From positions 208,727 through 272,726 of the forward strand of contig BCIG01000033.1 of NCBI GenBank assembly GCA_001599915.1: a DNA stretch of 64,000 nt, read 5' to 3'. The translations under genes and the position numbers were made by a program. Below are positions 46,176-58,501 of the stretch, one piece after another (position 1 is the stretch's first letter; each line of letters starts with the position of its first letter). The notes below the pieces were generated by a model. That model was not told where the DNA came from. It saw only the letters and a list, made by a program, of their open reading frames with translations, and searched no databases. The DNA comes from Symbiotaphrina buchneri. Its lineage: Eukaryota; Ascomycota; Symbiotaphrinales; Symbiotaphrinaceae.

Positions 46176-48302
46176 TCAAGGCGGTTCTTCGCGATCGGCC
46201 TTTTCTATTGACTTTCCAGCGCGCAGTAGAATCGAAAATGGGGACGTGGATCTGGGATCATCTTCCATGTCGTCTTCGGATTTGACCTGAAGTTCTCTCA
46301 GATCTCGTGTCCGTGGCAGCATCGTTGGTATCTTCAACCTTGGGCTCGACGGTGCCTGCGCCGATGGCGGTTCACTAAGTCGGTGCCAGGATTGAGCCGG
46401 AGCATCTAGCTTAAGATGATCGAACCCTGCTGTTGACCAATCAGCCGGAGTCCTAGATTCTCCAAGCATTCATGTCACTCCGCTGAAGAAGGCGGCAGAA
46501 ACGGAGCCGGCAGCCACCATACCCAGGGCCTCCTCCATGATGTATCAGGTGTTAAGTGGAGAATTGCTCACCAGGCGTTGAAGAGCTGCTCGGAGGATCG
46601 GCACTTCGCGTAGAAGTATGAGGGCCGAAGATCGAAGGTTGAAGGGAGCCTGAGGCCGTAGGGTGTAGCGGACGAGGCAATTGATCGAAGAATTGTGACG
46701 TTGAACCCGTCAGCTGCGTAGGCAAAGGTAGTGTGCGGAGAGACCGTAGGTCATCGGCCGCTGGTGTAGTAGTGGATCGCGATGAGACGGCGCCTGCATT
46801 CGTGGCAGTCACGGACGACCGTGACGTGTCATCATGCTGAATGGCGGAGGTGGATGTTCTGTCCTCCGCGCATTTGGCCCCTCGCGGTACGGTACTTGCT
46901 CTCCGACGTATGCAGTTCGGCTCGGATTGCTTGCCCTTGGGTCGCCGGTGTCTATTGAAACAATGCGCGGTAGTTGGGAATAAGAGCTGCCAGAACTGAT
47001 GTCCGAGTGCAAGGGACGGGATTCCTCCACAGATGGCCATACTTGGGGGGAGCTGCTCGTAGGCCCTTGGCCAAACCTGGTGTCCCTATGACCTGGCCTC
47101 ACCACCGGGGATACCGCCTTGGGAGAAATCGAAGGCGGTGATGGTTGCGGGATACCGCTTCCCATATTCAGCGAGTGCCAAGCAGGTTGAGCTACGGGTG
47201 ACGGTGACGGATAACCACTAGAGGTGGACTCAGGGACCGACCCGATGGAGTCAAGTCTTCCATGCGAAGCTGACAGAGGTAGCCGGGTTCCTTGCGCAGC
47301 ACCAGTGCTTCCGCTTGTCAGACTACTTGTACTCGCTGTACTCTGCTCAGCTTCAAGCTTTGGTCTCTTGCCTTCTAACACGATGACGAGTCAGTACTGA
47401 ACTATTCCCTTGTAACACATGGTGGCAGCCTGGCTTACCGTCCCGAGGTGCCGAGTGTTTTGCTTTGAAATCTGCAAGATATTGGGTGTATTCCTTGTAG
47501 CTGTCCGTCTTCTTGTATTCCGCAAGCTCCGCAAGGTACTTCTCCTTCAACGCCGCAGCCTGCGATTCATACATCGCCTTTTCCTCGGGGTCCAGTAGCT
47601 GCCATTTCTCACCGACCAATTTCGCTATATCCGTGAATGATAGTGATTGCCCTTTAAGTTCCTCCCGCATTTCTAAGGCACGTGTTACCGAGATCGCAGT
47701 TTCAATCAGGACGGAATGACTCACTGTTAGAAAATATGACATAGGCTGATGGAGGCCTTTCGGGTGCATTCTCGTCGGGCTGGAGTCGCCGAAAACAATA
47801 CAATAAGTAACGGGCATGGGATAGTATACGGTTGAGCGGCTGACAAACCTTGGGATGACGCCTATATTTTCGTTTCCCGGCTGGGCCTGCTGCGCTGCGA
47901 TTATCACCGTCACCACCGGCCCTCTCGTCGGCTTCCGTCGCTCGTCCTTCATCGGACGGGCTGCCTCGGCCAGACAAGCTTAGGGCATGGTGCGAAGGAT
48001 ATCCTCGTGACCGTGCTATCTCTCGTTGTAATATCTGTATCTAACGTTAGAAATGTCCGCTTCCTTAATAACATCCGTTTGAGAGCATACCCTTCGATGG
48101 CCACGCTTGACTTGAAGAGCATCCCTGCCAGGAACAACCATTAGCCACAACAGCTCGACGATTATTCAAAAGGGACTGGAACTGACAAGTCTGACTCCGT
48201 GATATCGAGCACCGTCTCCCATGTCTCAAACCCTTCGTCAAGAAAAGTGTCGAGATACCGAGCAAGACCCAGCCGAGCAAAGATCGGCCCCAATTCCGTC
48301 AT
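46176..48302 (-). CDS. SAM-domain plus HMG-box DNA-binding protein
   Basis: The N-terminal exons are firm: 48187-48302, 48091-48124, 47849-48034, 47725-47779, 47439-47672, and one starting at 47374. Residues 1-60 form a SAM domain (LGPIFARLGLARYLDTFLDEGFETW, then DALQVKRGHRR). A basic KRKYRRHPK precedes the HMG box (about 113-190), read as PPSAYVIFSNKMREELKGQSL...KLVGEKWQLLDPEEKAMYE. The remainder is Ser/Pro-rich. Its exact structure is unsure: the frame used after 47374 stops at 46809. A second frame (to 46572) and a last exon (46176-46459, ending SPFSILLRAGKSIEK) need one more junction or a frame change near 46850. A nuclear architectural or regulatory role is likely; no target is known. 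Confidence 0.75.
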
Positions 48303-51300
48303 ACAATTGGTAAGTTACTGGAGCGCCGGACACTCCAGGTATAATCACAGTTGTTGTCGACACCTTAGTATCCAAGGGCCAGTTGGCCAAGTGTGGCGCG
48401 TGAAAGGTCAACAATAGGCAATATGGTGAAGCACTCAAAAAGCAACGCGAAGCTCCGCGGATGGCAACGCGACGGTCGACGGTCCCCAAGAACGCCGAGT
48501 GTTCGGTGAAGTCTGCCTAGACTGAGTGACGTCCTCCTCTTTTAATCCTTAAGCAAGAAGAACCGTCGATGGCCGCATTAGATGTGGCTAGTTGGATTGC
48601 CCTGGTCCACCTGTACGTCTTCCAGAATTGCCCCGAAAATCACGAGACAGCACACCACATACAGGATGAGATGATGATTTTCCAAAGGCGATTAGATAAA
48701 CCCAACAGAATACTCGATATAGTTTTGGTGCGCGAGTTGAATGATAGTGTATAACAATACGATCGTAATGTTTCCAGAAATCTAAAGGTAAATTTTCGGG
48801 GATGGATCAAGACGGGCTTGATCCAGAGTTTGTGCGGGCGCAAGAGGGGCCCACCCGCTTCCCCGTCCCTTCTCAGTGGAGTAGGGCAGGCGTCGTGGTC
48901 CGATTCCTGTAAGCAGGGTTAGCTCCCTTGGGATCTAAGGCAAAGATCCCTGAATTGCCATGAGACAGTATGGCAATTGTTGAAGACATGTGGTTCCAGG
49001 AGCGCAAAAAGGGAAGGGTGACATGACATGGAAGGAAGACATACCTTGTTCGTACCAGCACCACTACGAACGAGTGCAGGCTGCACGCACGCACTGGCCG
49101 GTAGGCGAGGCCGACTCCGCACCACCCAAGGAATCAGAAAACGAAGCCCCGATGCAAGTCCGCGTGCCAAGAATACCCGACTGGGAGGCCTGGAAGGGAC
49201 CAAAGAGCAAAGGAACCAACGAACGAAGGACCCTTTTCGACCATGTACTTCGTAGCCGCGAGCCACGGATATGAAGCACGACGGAGAAAGATGGCCTCAG
49301 CCGGGAGCGATCTATTAGTCCGAGGACACAATAGATTGTGTCTTGGTACGTATTATTATTATGACGGATGTTCCACCGAAGAAAAGGGCCCAAAATGAGA
49401 CCGGGATGCGTGGTGCCAGATGGTGGCGTCCAAACAGCAGCAGGAAGCGTGTCTTTTGAGTCTCCGGGGTCCTGACAGGAAATTATCTAGAAGCGACTGT
49501 CGAAGGAAATGCCTCGCAGCCACTATTTACCCTAAATAATAATAAGGTACGGCAGCTTGTTCGCAGCGACTCCAGCAAAAGCCCCGGCAGATCACCATGG
49601 CGCATCGAAATCAAAAGCGCTCTTGATGATCCTAGTCTGGAAAGGATCAACGGATGCAAGTGGGCAGCGGGCAAATATGGACTTGGCCTTTCGCTAGGAC
49701 GCGGGCAAGCCGTGGATTTATTTGCGGGTTTTCGAATCCCCAGTGCCAGTGCCTGTTGCGGGTGTCATTCAAATGATTAATGTGGACCGATTGACGACAG
49801 AAAGTATGGGAACTGCCAGTCTGTATCCTACGAGGGTGTGCTTGTTCGTGCTCAGTAGACGAGCTGCCGACCGGCTGCAGGATGCACAAAGGGAGATCCT
49901 CTGCAGCTAGCTACGCCAGATGCTGAGGTTTTTCCATCAACAAGGTAGAGCCGTTCGCAATATCAGCATTCAATTTAGGATGCCAGGTTGGTACGAAGTA
50001 CTCGTATATCTGGACTCCGGTGTCGTTCGTTACACTGGAGGAGTTCGTACCTCACATGGACGAAGTACTTCCTGCGCTCCTGGACCTGCCTTACGCAAGC
50101 AACGACCAAGTCTGGTAAGGTGTGGTCATGATGAGATCAACCAAGGGCGGCAAGCAAACGTGAAACGTCAGGAATTATTGAGCGCCAAGAACAGAAACGC
50201 ACGAGAGGCCGGGCGCACGGCACAGACGTTGTTGCATGGACCCCCATCAACGTTAACGCCGTGATGCCTCTCGTGGTAAAAAGCCAGTTCCAATTGAATG
50301 GTCTTCCGCAGTCCGTCCCACCTTCTTTTCTTTGTGCGAAATTAGCTTGTGTCTTATCCGTCCTGCCGGCAGCCTGTTGGTGTTTTAAAGACATTGCCTT
50401 AACTCTTTGTCAACGATAATTGCGATGAAGGCCGACAATTGATATCCATAAGGATCGATACTACCTTGTTTGGATGAATAATATTCAATGATTTTGAAAA
50501 TTTCTCCAGCTCTGCATTACAATTTGCCATGAGTCGTGACACGAAGTCCGATCGGTCACGTGCCGTTAATGCACAAACGGAAACTAGAATGTAACAGAAG
50601 CTCTTTGGCGCAAAATGTTGTTTGACTCCCGCAAGATAACCCTAAGATAGATCACACAGATGATCGAGCAACGACGTAATCTCCGCTCCGCTCGGATCGA
50701 AGATTACCGGACTACAAGTAGAAATAATGGGCGTACCTTATGTACCTGGGCGTACCATCCTTGAATGCCTTATTCGTACGAATACAGTACCGCAAACTTC
50801 TGTGTGGTGTCGACGGCCTGCCAATTATTGGGAACGGAGGATGAGCTTGGTGCTTCTCCATCAGACTGCGCCTCACCTGGTTGGGCAAGGCTTGCCCCGT
50901 ATTTCCCGTGCCCTTATGAGCTTTTACCCTTTATGGGGTGAATTGCTTTTTTCAAGATACCGTACGCTGGAATGGAAGTTATCATTATCACTACGATCGT
51001 CACTATTGCCATGAGCCCCTCGAGCTGTTCAGTTCCGCGAGATTGACCCCTGAAAATGTTTCCCTTTCGGTCCCGGGGGGGCTGCCTGCTTAGCACATCA
51101 AACGGTCTAAAGCTGTATTTCACAGTCTTGGCTTCAACGCGGCACACAGGTAATAGAGCGCATCGCAGGTACGTTTAGACGAGTCGAAGCTCGGTCTCAA
51201 ACTGTTTTGCCGGCGGGATCACCACTACCAACAGTAACTGCTCTTGCCAACCCGCAACCCTGCGAGTCTGGGTTCCGTGAAGATTGCCATGGAGAAAAGG

Positions 51301-52526
51301 AGCTTTCAGAGTTTTAAGATACTTCGGGCAAAGCTGCTGGTGCCGCCATGTCCCTTTTTGACCATTCCTTATCCTCGAAAGCCACAAGGAGCCGACACTG
51401 CTTCAAGCCATAATAGTATGCCGGAGATACTCCGCAAGGCCCACGATCCGACAACAGCGATGCCAGAATTCCAGTAGACACAGATCCCCCCAAGTGAAAA
51501 CTAGGAGATGCTTTGAGTGGCCACAGGATGCCCCCAGAGGGTTTGCCTGTGTTGATATGTAAGCCGCTGCCTACGATTACTGTACGGTTCAGGTTTATAT
51601 AAGTCCCCCAGCTATGGCCAACAATGAAGCATAGTGACACCGGTAGCTGACGAGATGCGTACAGCTCACCGGGAGTAGCATTCTTGAAACTCTGAAACAT
51701 GTGCTCAACTTACTTGTCTGCTTGTTATCGTCCGGTTTGTGCGTCGTTGTCTCAGCCTTAGCCAAAGAAGAAGACATGTATGGATCTGAGATCGCTGGCC
51801 GTCGACTGTACGCCAAGTCGACCAGTGTCCAGTCCAGCCAGGAAAGCCTGTCGCTAGAGTTCAAAAGCAAGAAACGGTCTTGGATCCCTTCATTGAAGCT
51901 CTTCCTTCCGGTTCGGTTTTCACAGGATGTTGCATTGTATTGCACTGTTATCAAGCAAACCCACCAAGCTAAAACCCATGTCCACACATTTGTACGAGCG
52001 CGTGGTATCCCATATCGTATACCAGCTAGAAGATCCTTGATGGGTTCTGCTTTGCCCCAGTTGCATGATAGCTTTAACACATCTGGTGATGTTCGTCCCG
52101 AAGATGCCTTTCTGATCAAAACTGCTTGAAGAGACCTTGGCTTGGCAGTCCAGTTTGTACTCCATCAGCATTTCCTTGAGCGAGGCCTCGGAGACTGTTT
52201 CAGGAATTCAGGTCGGGTCCGAATGCTTCAGATTCAATACTTCAAGCATTCGAGCATGTGGTTGTGGTAAGAATGAGAATATCACCGACGGTTTAGAGAA
52301 AGGGTCTAGTGTCCTAAGGTACCTTAAGGTGTCTTCGCTCCAATCGGAGAGCGAAAGCGGGAGGTCCCTGCAGATCCTCCAAGTGTTAGTCCGAACTACT
52401 TTGACATACGAACGTATTATTCATACCTTACACTCTGCACCCGTACATACAGACAACATACTTCAACACGCTTTGCTCCGCCCGTCAGCACACAAGCACA
52501 GCTCCCTAGCTGTGAAGCAATNACTC
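48303..52526. other. 4.2-kb gene-poor region
   Basis: I could not support a gene in this stretch. The largest ORFs (51701-52129 on plus, 51595-52119 on minus) overlap each other, begin at GTG or TTG and match nothing I know. There is one ambiguous base at 52522. The first ~200 bp should be the HMG-box gene promoter. It may hold decayed mobile DNA, lineage-specific genes or non-coding RNA, but nothing in the sequence proves it. Confidence 0.5.
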
Positions 52527-52902
52527 ATGGCTGCAGACCAAAGACATGGGCCCACCCCTGCCAGCCAGGCCGACTTTACGGAAGTACGAATGTCTAGCTA
52601 TTGTTAACCCCGCGCCAAGAGCCTACCCGCTAACGCCCTGCGCAATGTAGGCCTTTAAAGATCTTGCCAGGTAGGTGCATACCCGGCAGGAGGATGCTCT
52701 TCTGCTGGCAGCGCTCATGACTGATGGTTACGGCAGAGGGGAGCGAACGGCCGCGGCGTTAGAAGAGAGTCTGAGCAGTATGGAGCGCAAGATCGACAGC
52801 CTGCTCGCCGCTCTGGATGGGCCATCAAGCCAAGGCACTCAACCATCGGACAGTGACAGTTCGAGCCAGGCAGCGAAACCCAGATCAAAGCGAACCACCT
52901 GA
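52527..52902 (+). CDS. Probable small fungal coiled-coil protein
   Basis: A two-exon model, 52527-52583 and 52675-52902, gives 94 residues. Exon 1 encodes MAADQRHGPTPASQADFTE and exon 2 continues VHTRQEDALLLAALMTDGYGRGERTAAALEESLSSMERKIDSLLAAL, an amphipathic helix with heptads. A Ser/Lys-rich tail follows. The splice (GTACGA donor, GGTAG acceptor) joins the frames in phase 0. The pattern resembles short uncharacterised fungal proteins, but I cannot name it. Without splicing only the second ORF remains, with a possible start at 52720. An undetermined base sits five positions before the proposed start. Confidence 0.5.
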
Positions 52903-53071
52903 TAAAGCAAAAGAGGAGTGGCTCTTCCCAGGCGCTGGGATGGACGTAGTCTATCAGACGGTATTGGCTTCGAGTCCTCTTATGCGCCGCGTACATAACC
53001 TTGATCATTCGGACATATGCAATCGGTTCGGGGTTTGATTAGAACTTCATTATTGCTATAGACAGAGGGAT

Positions 53072-54294
53072 TTACCCATGGCCATTCATCGTCGGCCTAA
53101 AAATGTCGTCAAAATGGAACATACCATCTTTACCTTTTTCAACCACACCGACTTCCGTCACCACACCATCGATGAGCTCAGCAGGAGTAACATCGAAGGC
53201 AGGATTCCAAACCTCAATGCCTTGGGCTGCTATTCGTATTGTCTCAACATGCTCCGTTTCCACCGTTCCACTTAGGTCTCTGGGTCCCCTGATAGTGACC
53301 ATCTCTCTCCCATCTCGCTGTTCGACAATAATATCCTTCCCAGTAGCAGTATTCAGGTCTATTGTGGTTCTGGGAGCCGCGACGAGAAATTTGACACCGT
53401 GGTGCCTAGCCAAGATTGCCAGTCCATATGTCCCAATCTTGTTTGCAGTGTCACCGTTAGCTGCTACTCGGTCCGCGCCGACGACAATAGCAGCAATATT
53501 TTCCTCTGCTCCTTTTAACTGGAGCAAAGCGGNCGCCATCGAGTCGGTGATGAGCCGAGCAGGTATCTTATCATGCACCAATTCGTACGCTGTTAGTCGC
53601 GAGCCTTGATTGTATGGGCGCGTCTCGGTGCAAAACGCCAGGTTCAGGGCAGAAGCCGAGTGCAGAGACCGTATTACCCCTAAGGCCGTGCCATATCCAG
53701 CCGTTGCGAGGGAGCTGTTACGCTGATTAACCATTTTCCAAGGATGAACACGCCACGATGTACCCACCCTGTGTTACAGTGTGTCAGCACACTGACTTTG
53801 CCCCTTTTGCCCGCCTCTGTGTTCTTCAGGATCCACTCGGCGCCATGCCTTCCGATGTTCTGATTGTCAGAGACATCATCCTCAAGCATTCTTTCGGCTG
53901 CTGTTACATAAGCCGACTTCACATCTTGCCCGGTCGCCTTTCCGACACTAGCAGCCTTTTCGACGACAGCCTTCAATTTCTTCGCGGCATCAGCCAAATT
54001 TACCGCGGTCGGCCTACTGCTGACAAGGTAATCCAGTTTCTCAAAGATGAAAACCTGGACCTCCTCCCCGACCGGCGATAGCTTCCCATGTGTTTGGATA
54101 ACCTCCAACTCTACCGCTAGGGCCAGAGCGGCCACGATGGCGATAGCGGGGGCGCCCCGCACCCGCATCTCTTTGATTGCATGCCAGGCATCATTACTCG
54201 ACTGAATATCGTCATAGACTTCGACGTGGGGCAACCGAAGCTGGTCAAGTATCTTGAGGCTGCCGCGAGCGTATTGAATGGCTTCTAGCACCAT
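53072..54294 (-). CDS. MRI1: Methylthioribose-1-phosphate isomerase
   Basis: A predicted 389-residue protein from exons 53768-54294 and 53072-53714. Mri1 converts methylthioribose-1-phosphate to the ribulose form in the methionine salvage pathway. The start [22 protein letters not shown] is family-typical. So are [41 protein letters not shown] (with the catalytic cysteine in THCNTG, rebuilt across the junction), [38 protein letters not shown] and [21 protein letters not shown]. The acceptor CAG at 53715-53717 was chosen because it yields NTGSLATAG. One undetermined base at 53533 leaves a single residue open. Confidence 0.95.
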
Positions 54295-54636
54295 TTTGGG
54301 GGATCCTGGCAGGGCAACGATGGTCGAAATCTTCGTAAATGCCGTGCCGAGGAGGGGCGCAGAGGAACGGTCCCTTGATTCCCCTTGATTTAAGCTTGAT
54401 TGGCGGGGATTAAGCGAGGAAAATGTGGCTTGACGCTAGGGAACTGCCGACTTTCAGCCCTACGCTCGGTGTGACAGCACTTGCATCAGCTACTAAGGTA
54501 GGTACCTTAAGCAACGTCCTCAGGGCGCGACGAGATGTGATCTAAGGCAAAACAACTGGCATAGTACTATCAATCTAATCCTCCCATCCGCCCAGCGCCA
54601 TACGCTTTTACCCAGCAGTGATGGTCATTCTATGTG

Positions 54637-55671
54637 CTATCTGATGGCCTCCACAAGGACCCAATAGCTCTTCCAAAGCGAGTCAATTCGCTCCTTGCCC
54701 TCCTCGAAGAGAAAGAAGCTGGCGAAGTCTCTCGCCGCCATGATAGCATTATACGCCTTGGCCTGCGGCACGATCTCGGACTGTTCGGTCGTACTGAGCG
54801 CACCAATGACCGTGTCGGCCCAGCTGTAGAGGCTTGCCATGCGACGTACTGCCTCCAACCGTGCTGTATGGGAATTCAGGCTCTTCGCCTTCGTCCAGAT
54901 GCTGTCACTGATTTGGGAGAGCAGGTCCATCAACGGTGGCGGGCATCCAGCATCTGAATTGACACGGGCATGACCGGTCGTTCGACAGCGCTTTCGATCA
55001 GGTTGGACGGAATCCTTGTAGTGACCCGAGCCGTGGAGGCCTTCAGGGCTGTCAAGTAAAGCAACTTCGGACAGACGCCTCTGAGTTTCGGTTCGGTGAT
55101 ATTTGTAGGCTGCATCGGCGCAGACCTTCACCAGCGTCTGGAACACCATATGCTGTCGCCCAGGATTTCTTGTGAATACGAAGTGCATGTGCTCCGGTTC
55201 CAGGGGTTCTGATGTCATCTCAGAAAGTCCTGGATGGAATTTCCGGGAGGGATTTGCATGCCCGTGGTTGCCTGGCTTTGGAGTCAATGAGAAATCGCTG
55301 CTGATAAACATGTGGCCGTCCGCCGACAAGTTGTTAAAGTAACCTTCCGCAAAGCGCGTGTACTTGGGCCGATCCGGATCGTGTTGATATGCTTCTTCCG
55401 CAGCGGTCGAAAACTGCGGCGCCGGAGGTCTTTGAGATGGCGCTGCGGGCGCTGCTGATGCGAATGAAGCCCCCAGCTGTGGTAAGGTTGTGCCGGCGGA
55501 AGGTAAGCTCGGTGGACTCTGCTGACGATGCATCCAATGAGCTGTAGTTGGCAAAGGTGGATACCGATTGTTTCCGAAGCCGCGAATAGTCGTGGCGTTC
55601 ATGCTGCTTAGGTTATGTTCAGCTGCACCATTCATCGGCCGCACGGAGCCCGAAGGCAGATTGTCTTGCAT
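54637..55671 (-). CDS. Uncharacterised fungal protein
   Basis: A single-exon model for 344 residues starting MQDNLPSGSVRPMNGAAEHN. The open frame extends further upstream to about 55791 but holds no earlier ATG. The N-terminal third is Pro/Ala/Ser-rich and probably disordered. The centre has FAEGYFNNLSADGHMFISSDFSL. The C-terminal half is helical, with TARLEAVRRMASLYSWADTVIGAL and ARDFASFFLFEEGKERIDSLWKSYW. I recognise no domain and no catalytic motif. It lies on the same strand as MRI1, 340 bp upstream of its start. The even codon usage and length of the frame argue that it is a gene. Confidence 0.6.
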   Translation of the reverse strand: MQDNLPSGSVRPMNGAAEHNLSSMNATTIRGFGNNRYPPLPTTAHWMHRQQSPPSLPSAGTTLPQLGASFASAAPAAPSQRPPAPQFSTAAEEAYQHDPDRPKYTRFAEGYFNNLSADGHMFISSDFSLTPKPGNHGHANPSRKFHPGLSEMTSEPLEPEHMHFVFTRNPGRQHMVFQTLVKVCADAAYKYHRTETQRRLSEVALLDSPEGLHGSGHYKDSVQPDRKRCRTTGHARVNSDAGCPPPLMDLLSQISDSIWTKAKSLNSHTARLEAVRRMASLYSWADTVIGALSTTEQSEIVPQAKAYNAIMAARDFASFFLFEEGKERIDSLWKSYWVLVEAIR

Positions 55672-56135
55672 CTTGAGGGCAGTCTCGATATTTTGGAAGA
55701 AAGTGCCTTTGCTTGGGAAGCGGTGATTTATAGAAAATACGTAGTCACATAGGGGCAACAATGAAAGTGTCTTCTGCAGGTCTCGGCGCAATAGAGCAAG
55801 AGCAAGAAAGGACTAGAAGGAAGAAGAAGAGGGAGAAGGAGCACTGATAGGAAGAATATCTCCCTTATGCAGTCTTAGAGGGAGAGTCCTTAGCTGCCGA
55901 TCTGAGGTCCCTGGGATTGCAGTTGATATGATTACTTCCTCATACTTCTGGAAGGATCATGGTTCGTGTTGTGGAGCTCCTGTTCAAAATGCATTCTCAT
56001 TGTGGAAACATAATGATGCAAAGATGAGTGCTATTTTTAATTGTCCGGCTTGCAACAATAAAGGATTTGTGGCGCAAACCCACCCCAGCTCTGGGCGACG
56101 TCGCCTTTATGCAGGACATGCCTGCTGGCACATTT
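55672..56135. other. Intergenic region upstream of the uncharacterised gene
   Basis: About 460 bp between two minus-strand genes. It contains a purine-rich stretch (AAGAAGAAG-type, 55795-55850). No gene is seen. Confidence 0.5.
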
Positions 56136-57440
56136 CTAAATGCTCCAGATAACAACCCTTCCATCGACACCGCTTGCTGTAGACAACTGTTAGAGATACC
56201 TCGTTCCAAGTTGGACATAGAGCAGAACTTACAGCTGAATTTTGTGATCCGACCATTTGAATCCTCAAAGACCCTCACTGTACTGATTGTGTTCTGATGA
56301 ACGGTTTTCAGCTGCGTGTCGTCCTTTACCTTGCCCCTTAAATCCATTTGTCGGAACATATTCAAAGCAGATTCTTCTCGATGATCACTCAATCCTGGGC
56401 GACCCTTAGACTCCAAGGACCCAGCGAGCTGCCATCCTTGGTCATCGCCCTTCAATCGGTATGCTTCGCAATCCTGCATCGTTTCAGCGGTATTCAGTCT
56501 CCTAGGCATAGGCAGAGCAATAACATACATATCCAGCTGCAATGATTTCACTTTCGCCGTTCCATATCAAGCTTGTGAAGGGCAACAGTTGAGTACTGAT
56601 GCTCACAACGGCCTTTGGGGGTTGTTCAGGACCCGATGGATAAACCACAGTCACACTACTATCATGGCCTGCGAAGGCGAGAGCGTCTCCACTCGGGGAA
56701 AAAGAGATCGCGTGGACCCAACCCGCTGAATTGTTCAGGTACTCCCCGCACACAGTATTGAAAGGTAGCCTTTCACCCCACAAGCTGGGCTCGGGTCTGG
56801 CATCAACGCCTTTGATGAAACTTGAGAACACCCGGGCATGCGCATCTGTAGACCCTGCAGCCAGTAGGACAGAGTTCGGGTGCCATGCCAGGGTGGTTAT
56901 AGTACTTCGGATAGGCTTCTTGAGATGCTTCGAAACCCACCAATCATTCTCCTCCTCAAAATAACAGACGGCAATTACTCTCGCCCCAGATCCTACAGCA
57001 AACTTCTTTTCGGAAGGAGACCAGCGGACAAACGTGGCGGCACGATTTATACGAAGAAGCACAAGGGTTGGCTTCCAGCCAGTCGGCGATGGCTCCCATA
57101 CAAGAGCATTGCGATCTACTCTTCCACGCTTCAGTAAACCGTTCAATGTGTATGGAAGGGAATATAAGCACGCAGAGCTAGGCGTAGTAGGGTAGTGATG
57201 GCATATACAAAACGCACCTTGAGAGCAAGTAACAATACGCCCGGTGTCAGGAGCAATATCTACACCGGTAACAGTCTTATCATGCCCTTTGAGCTCGTCC
57301 GAAAGGGAAAATTTCCCGCCTGAACGTTTATACAGCTCAACATTGCTATCGCGTGCCACAGCGAGTGTCTGCCTGTCCGCCGAGAACGAGTGGTCGGCGA
57401 TGGGATTGTGGAAGAGATGGTGGACTTCTGGAGCAGCCAT
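56136..57440 (-). CDS. ARC40: Arp2/3 complex subunit ARPC1 (WD40 protein)
   Basis: A predicted 363-residue protein from exons 57218-57440, 56529-57115, 56233-56473 and 56136-56176. ARPC1 is the WD-repeat subunit of the Arp2/3 complex, which nucleates branched actin at endocytic patches. The start MAAPEVHHLFHNPIADHSFSADRQTLAVARDSNVELYK is family-typical. So are [29 protein letters not shown], the GSGARVIAVCYFEEENDWWVSKHLKKPIRSTI signature and the closing SSGVDGRVVIWSI. The insert loop of ARPC1 lies between blades 6 and 7. The last exon is only 41 nt and is needed for the final WD strand. Confidence 0.95.
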
Positions 57441-57784
57441 TGCTGTTGACAATGCTCTAGAGCGATAGGAGTAGCTCTCTACTATCGCCTAGTTGTTAAA
57501 CGTATTGGAGAGCTGTAGGGATTGAGTGAGGATAAGGTAAGGTAGGTCGACCGTACGCACGATACGAAGTACGGCGTTACTTCGTACAGGTGCAATGCCA
57601 AGCGCATGACTAAGCGGGTTATCCTCCAATCACAAATGGCGAGCTCTCTTCCATTCTTTCCAGCATAGGCCGGAGGAAGTTCTTGACAACTGCGCGCGTC
57701 GACTGGGTTATTACCACAACCCGTCATTGCTATATCTTGAAGTAACCAAAGGGACAATTGATCGGCCCATCTCATCTCCACATC
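57441..57784. promoter_or_regulatory. Divergent upstream region of ARC40 and MSL1
   Basis: About 345 bp between outward-facing starts, with a GGTAAGGTAGGT unit at 57535. It must contain both promoters; no specific site is recognised. Confidence 0.45.
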
Positions 57785-58501
57785 ATGGCTACCGCAGTGT
57801 CCAAGTCGGGGCGTTCCTCGTACCCCCCTAACCAGACGTAAGTCCTACCAACCAAATGCTACTTCTTTCTCACGCATCATGCTAAAATGCCAATAAAGAT
57901 TATACTGCACAAATCTTCCAGACAAGATCCAAAAGGTCGACCTTAGAATGTCACTCTATACATTGTTCTCCACATACGGGCCTGTGATGGACGTCGTTGC
58001 ACTGAAGACATCGAAGATGCGTGGCCAGGCGCATGTCGTCTTCAGAGATGCACAGACAAGCACACAAGCCATGAGGGCACTACAAGGCTTCGACTTCTTT
58101 GGAAGCGAAATGGTGAGCACTTGCCTTGGTGCTGTCTGCTGTCATTGGAGCGTTGCGTTGACTAAGCTATCCGCAAATTTTAGAGAATTCAATATGCCAA
58201 GGGCAAGTCGGATACCATCGCCAAGCTTGATGGTACATATCGCATGCCCAATGGCGCAGCGGAAGTGGCCGCTACGGAGTTACAACAATCCATCTTCAAC
58301 GCACCACCTTCTTCGACAGGAGCGCCTGCTTCAATGCGAACTGCGGCTCGAAGCGCGCCCGGCCCCGAAGGAGCGCCAAATGGCTCTGAAGCTCCGCACG
58401 GGGTGAAGAGAGCACGAGAAGAAGAGAGTGACGGAGGGGAGGCGCCTATGAGTGAGGATGAGGGCGATGCTCCTATGGAGGAAGCTTCAGATGAAGATTA
58501 G
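57785..58501 (+). CDS. MSL1: U2 snRNP protein B''-like (single RRM)
   Basis: A predicted 194-residue protein from exons 57785-57837, 57899-58112 and 58184-58501. One RNA recognition motif is visible: RNP2 as TLYCTNLPDKIQK and RNP1 as MRGQAHVVFRD, followed by ALQGFDFFGSEMRIQYAKGKSD. The order matches the U1A/U2B'' family, which binds U2 (or U1) stem-loops with U2A'. As in yeast Msl1 there is no second RRM; the C-terminal ~90 residues are Pro/Ala/Ser-rich and end in an acidic tail. The acceptor before exon 2 (AATAAAG) lacks a strong pyrimidine tract but restores TLYCTNLP. Confidence 0.9.

Noticed and set aside
51595-52129. Two opposing ORFs of 142 and 174 codons, one with a leader-like hydrophobic start
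   Set aside because: They overlap each other, start at GTG and TTG, have no upstream in-frame ATG and match no family; neither is better supported than chance.
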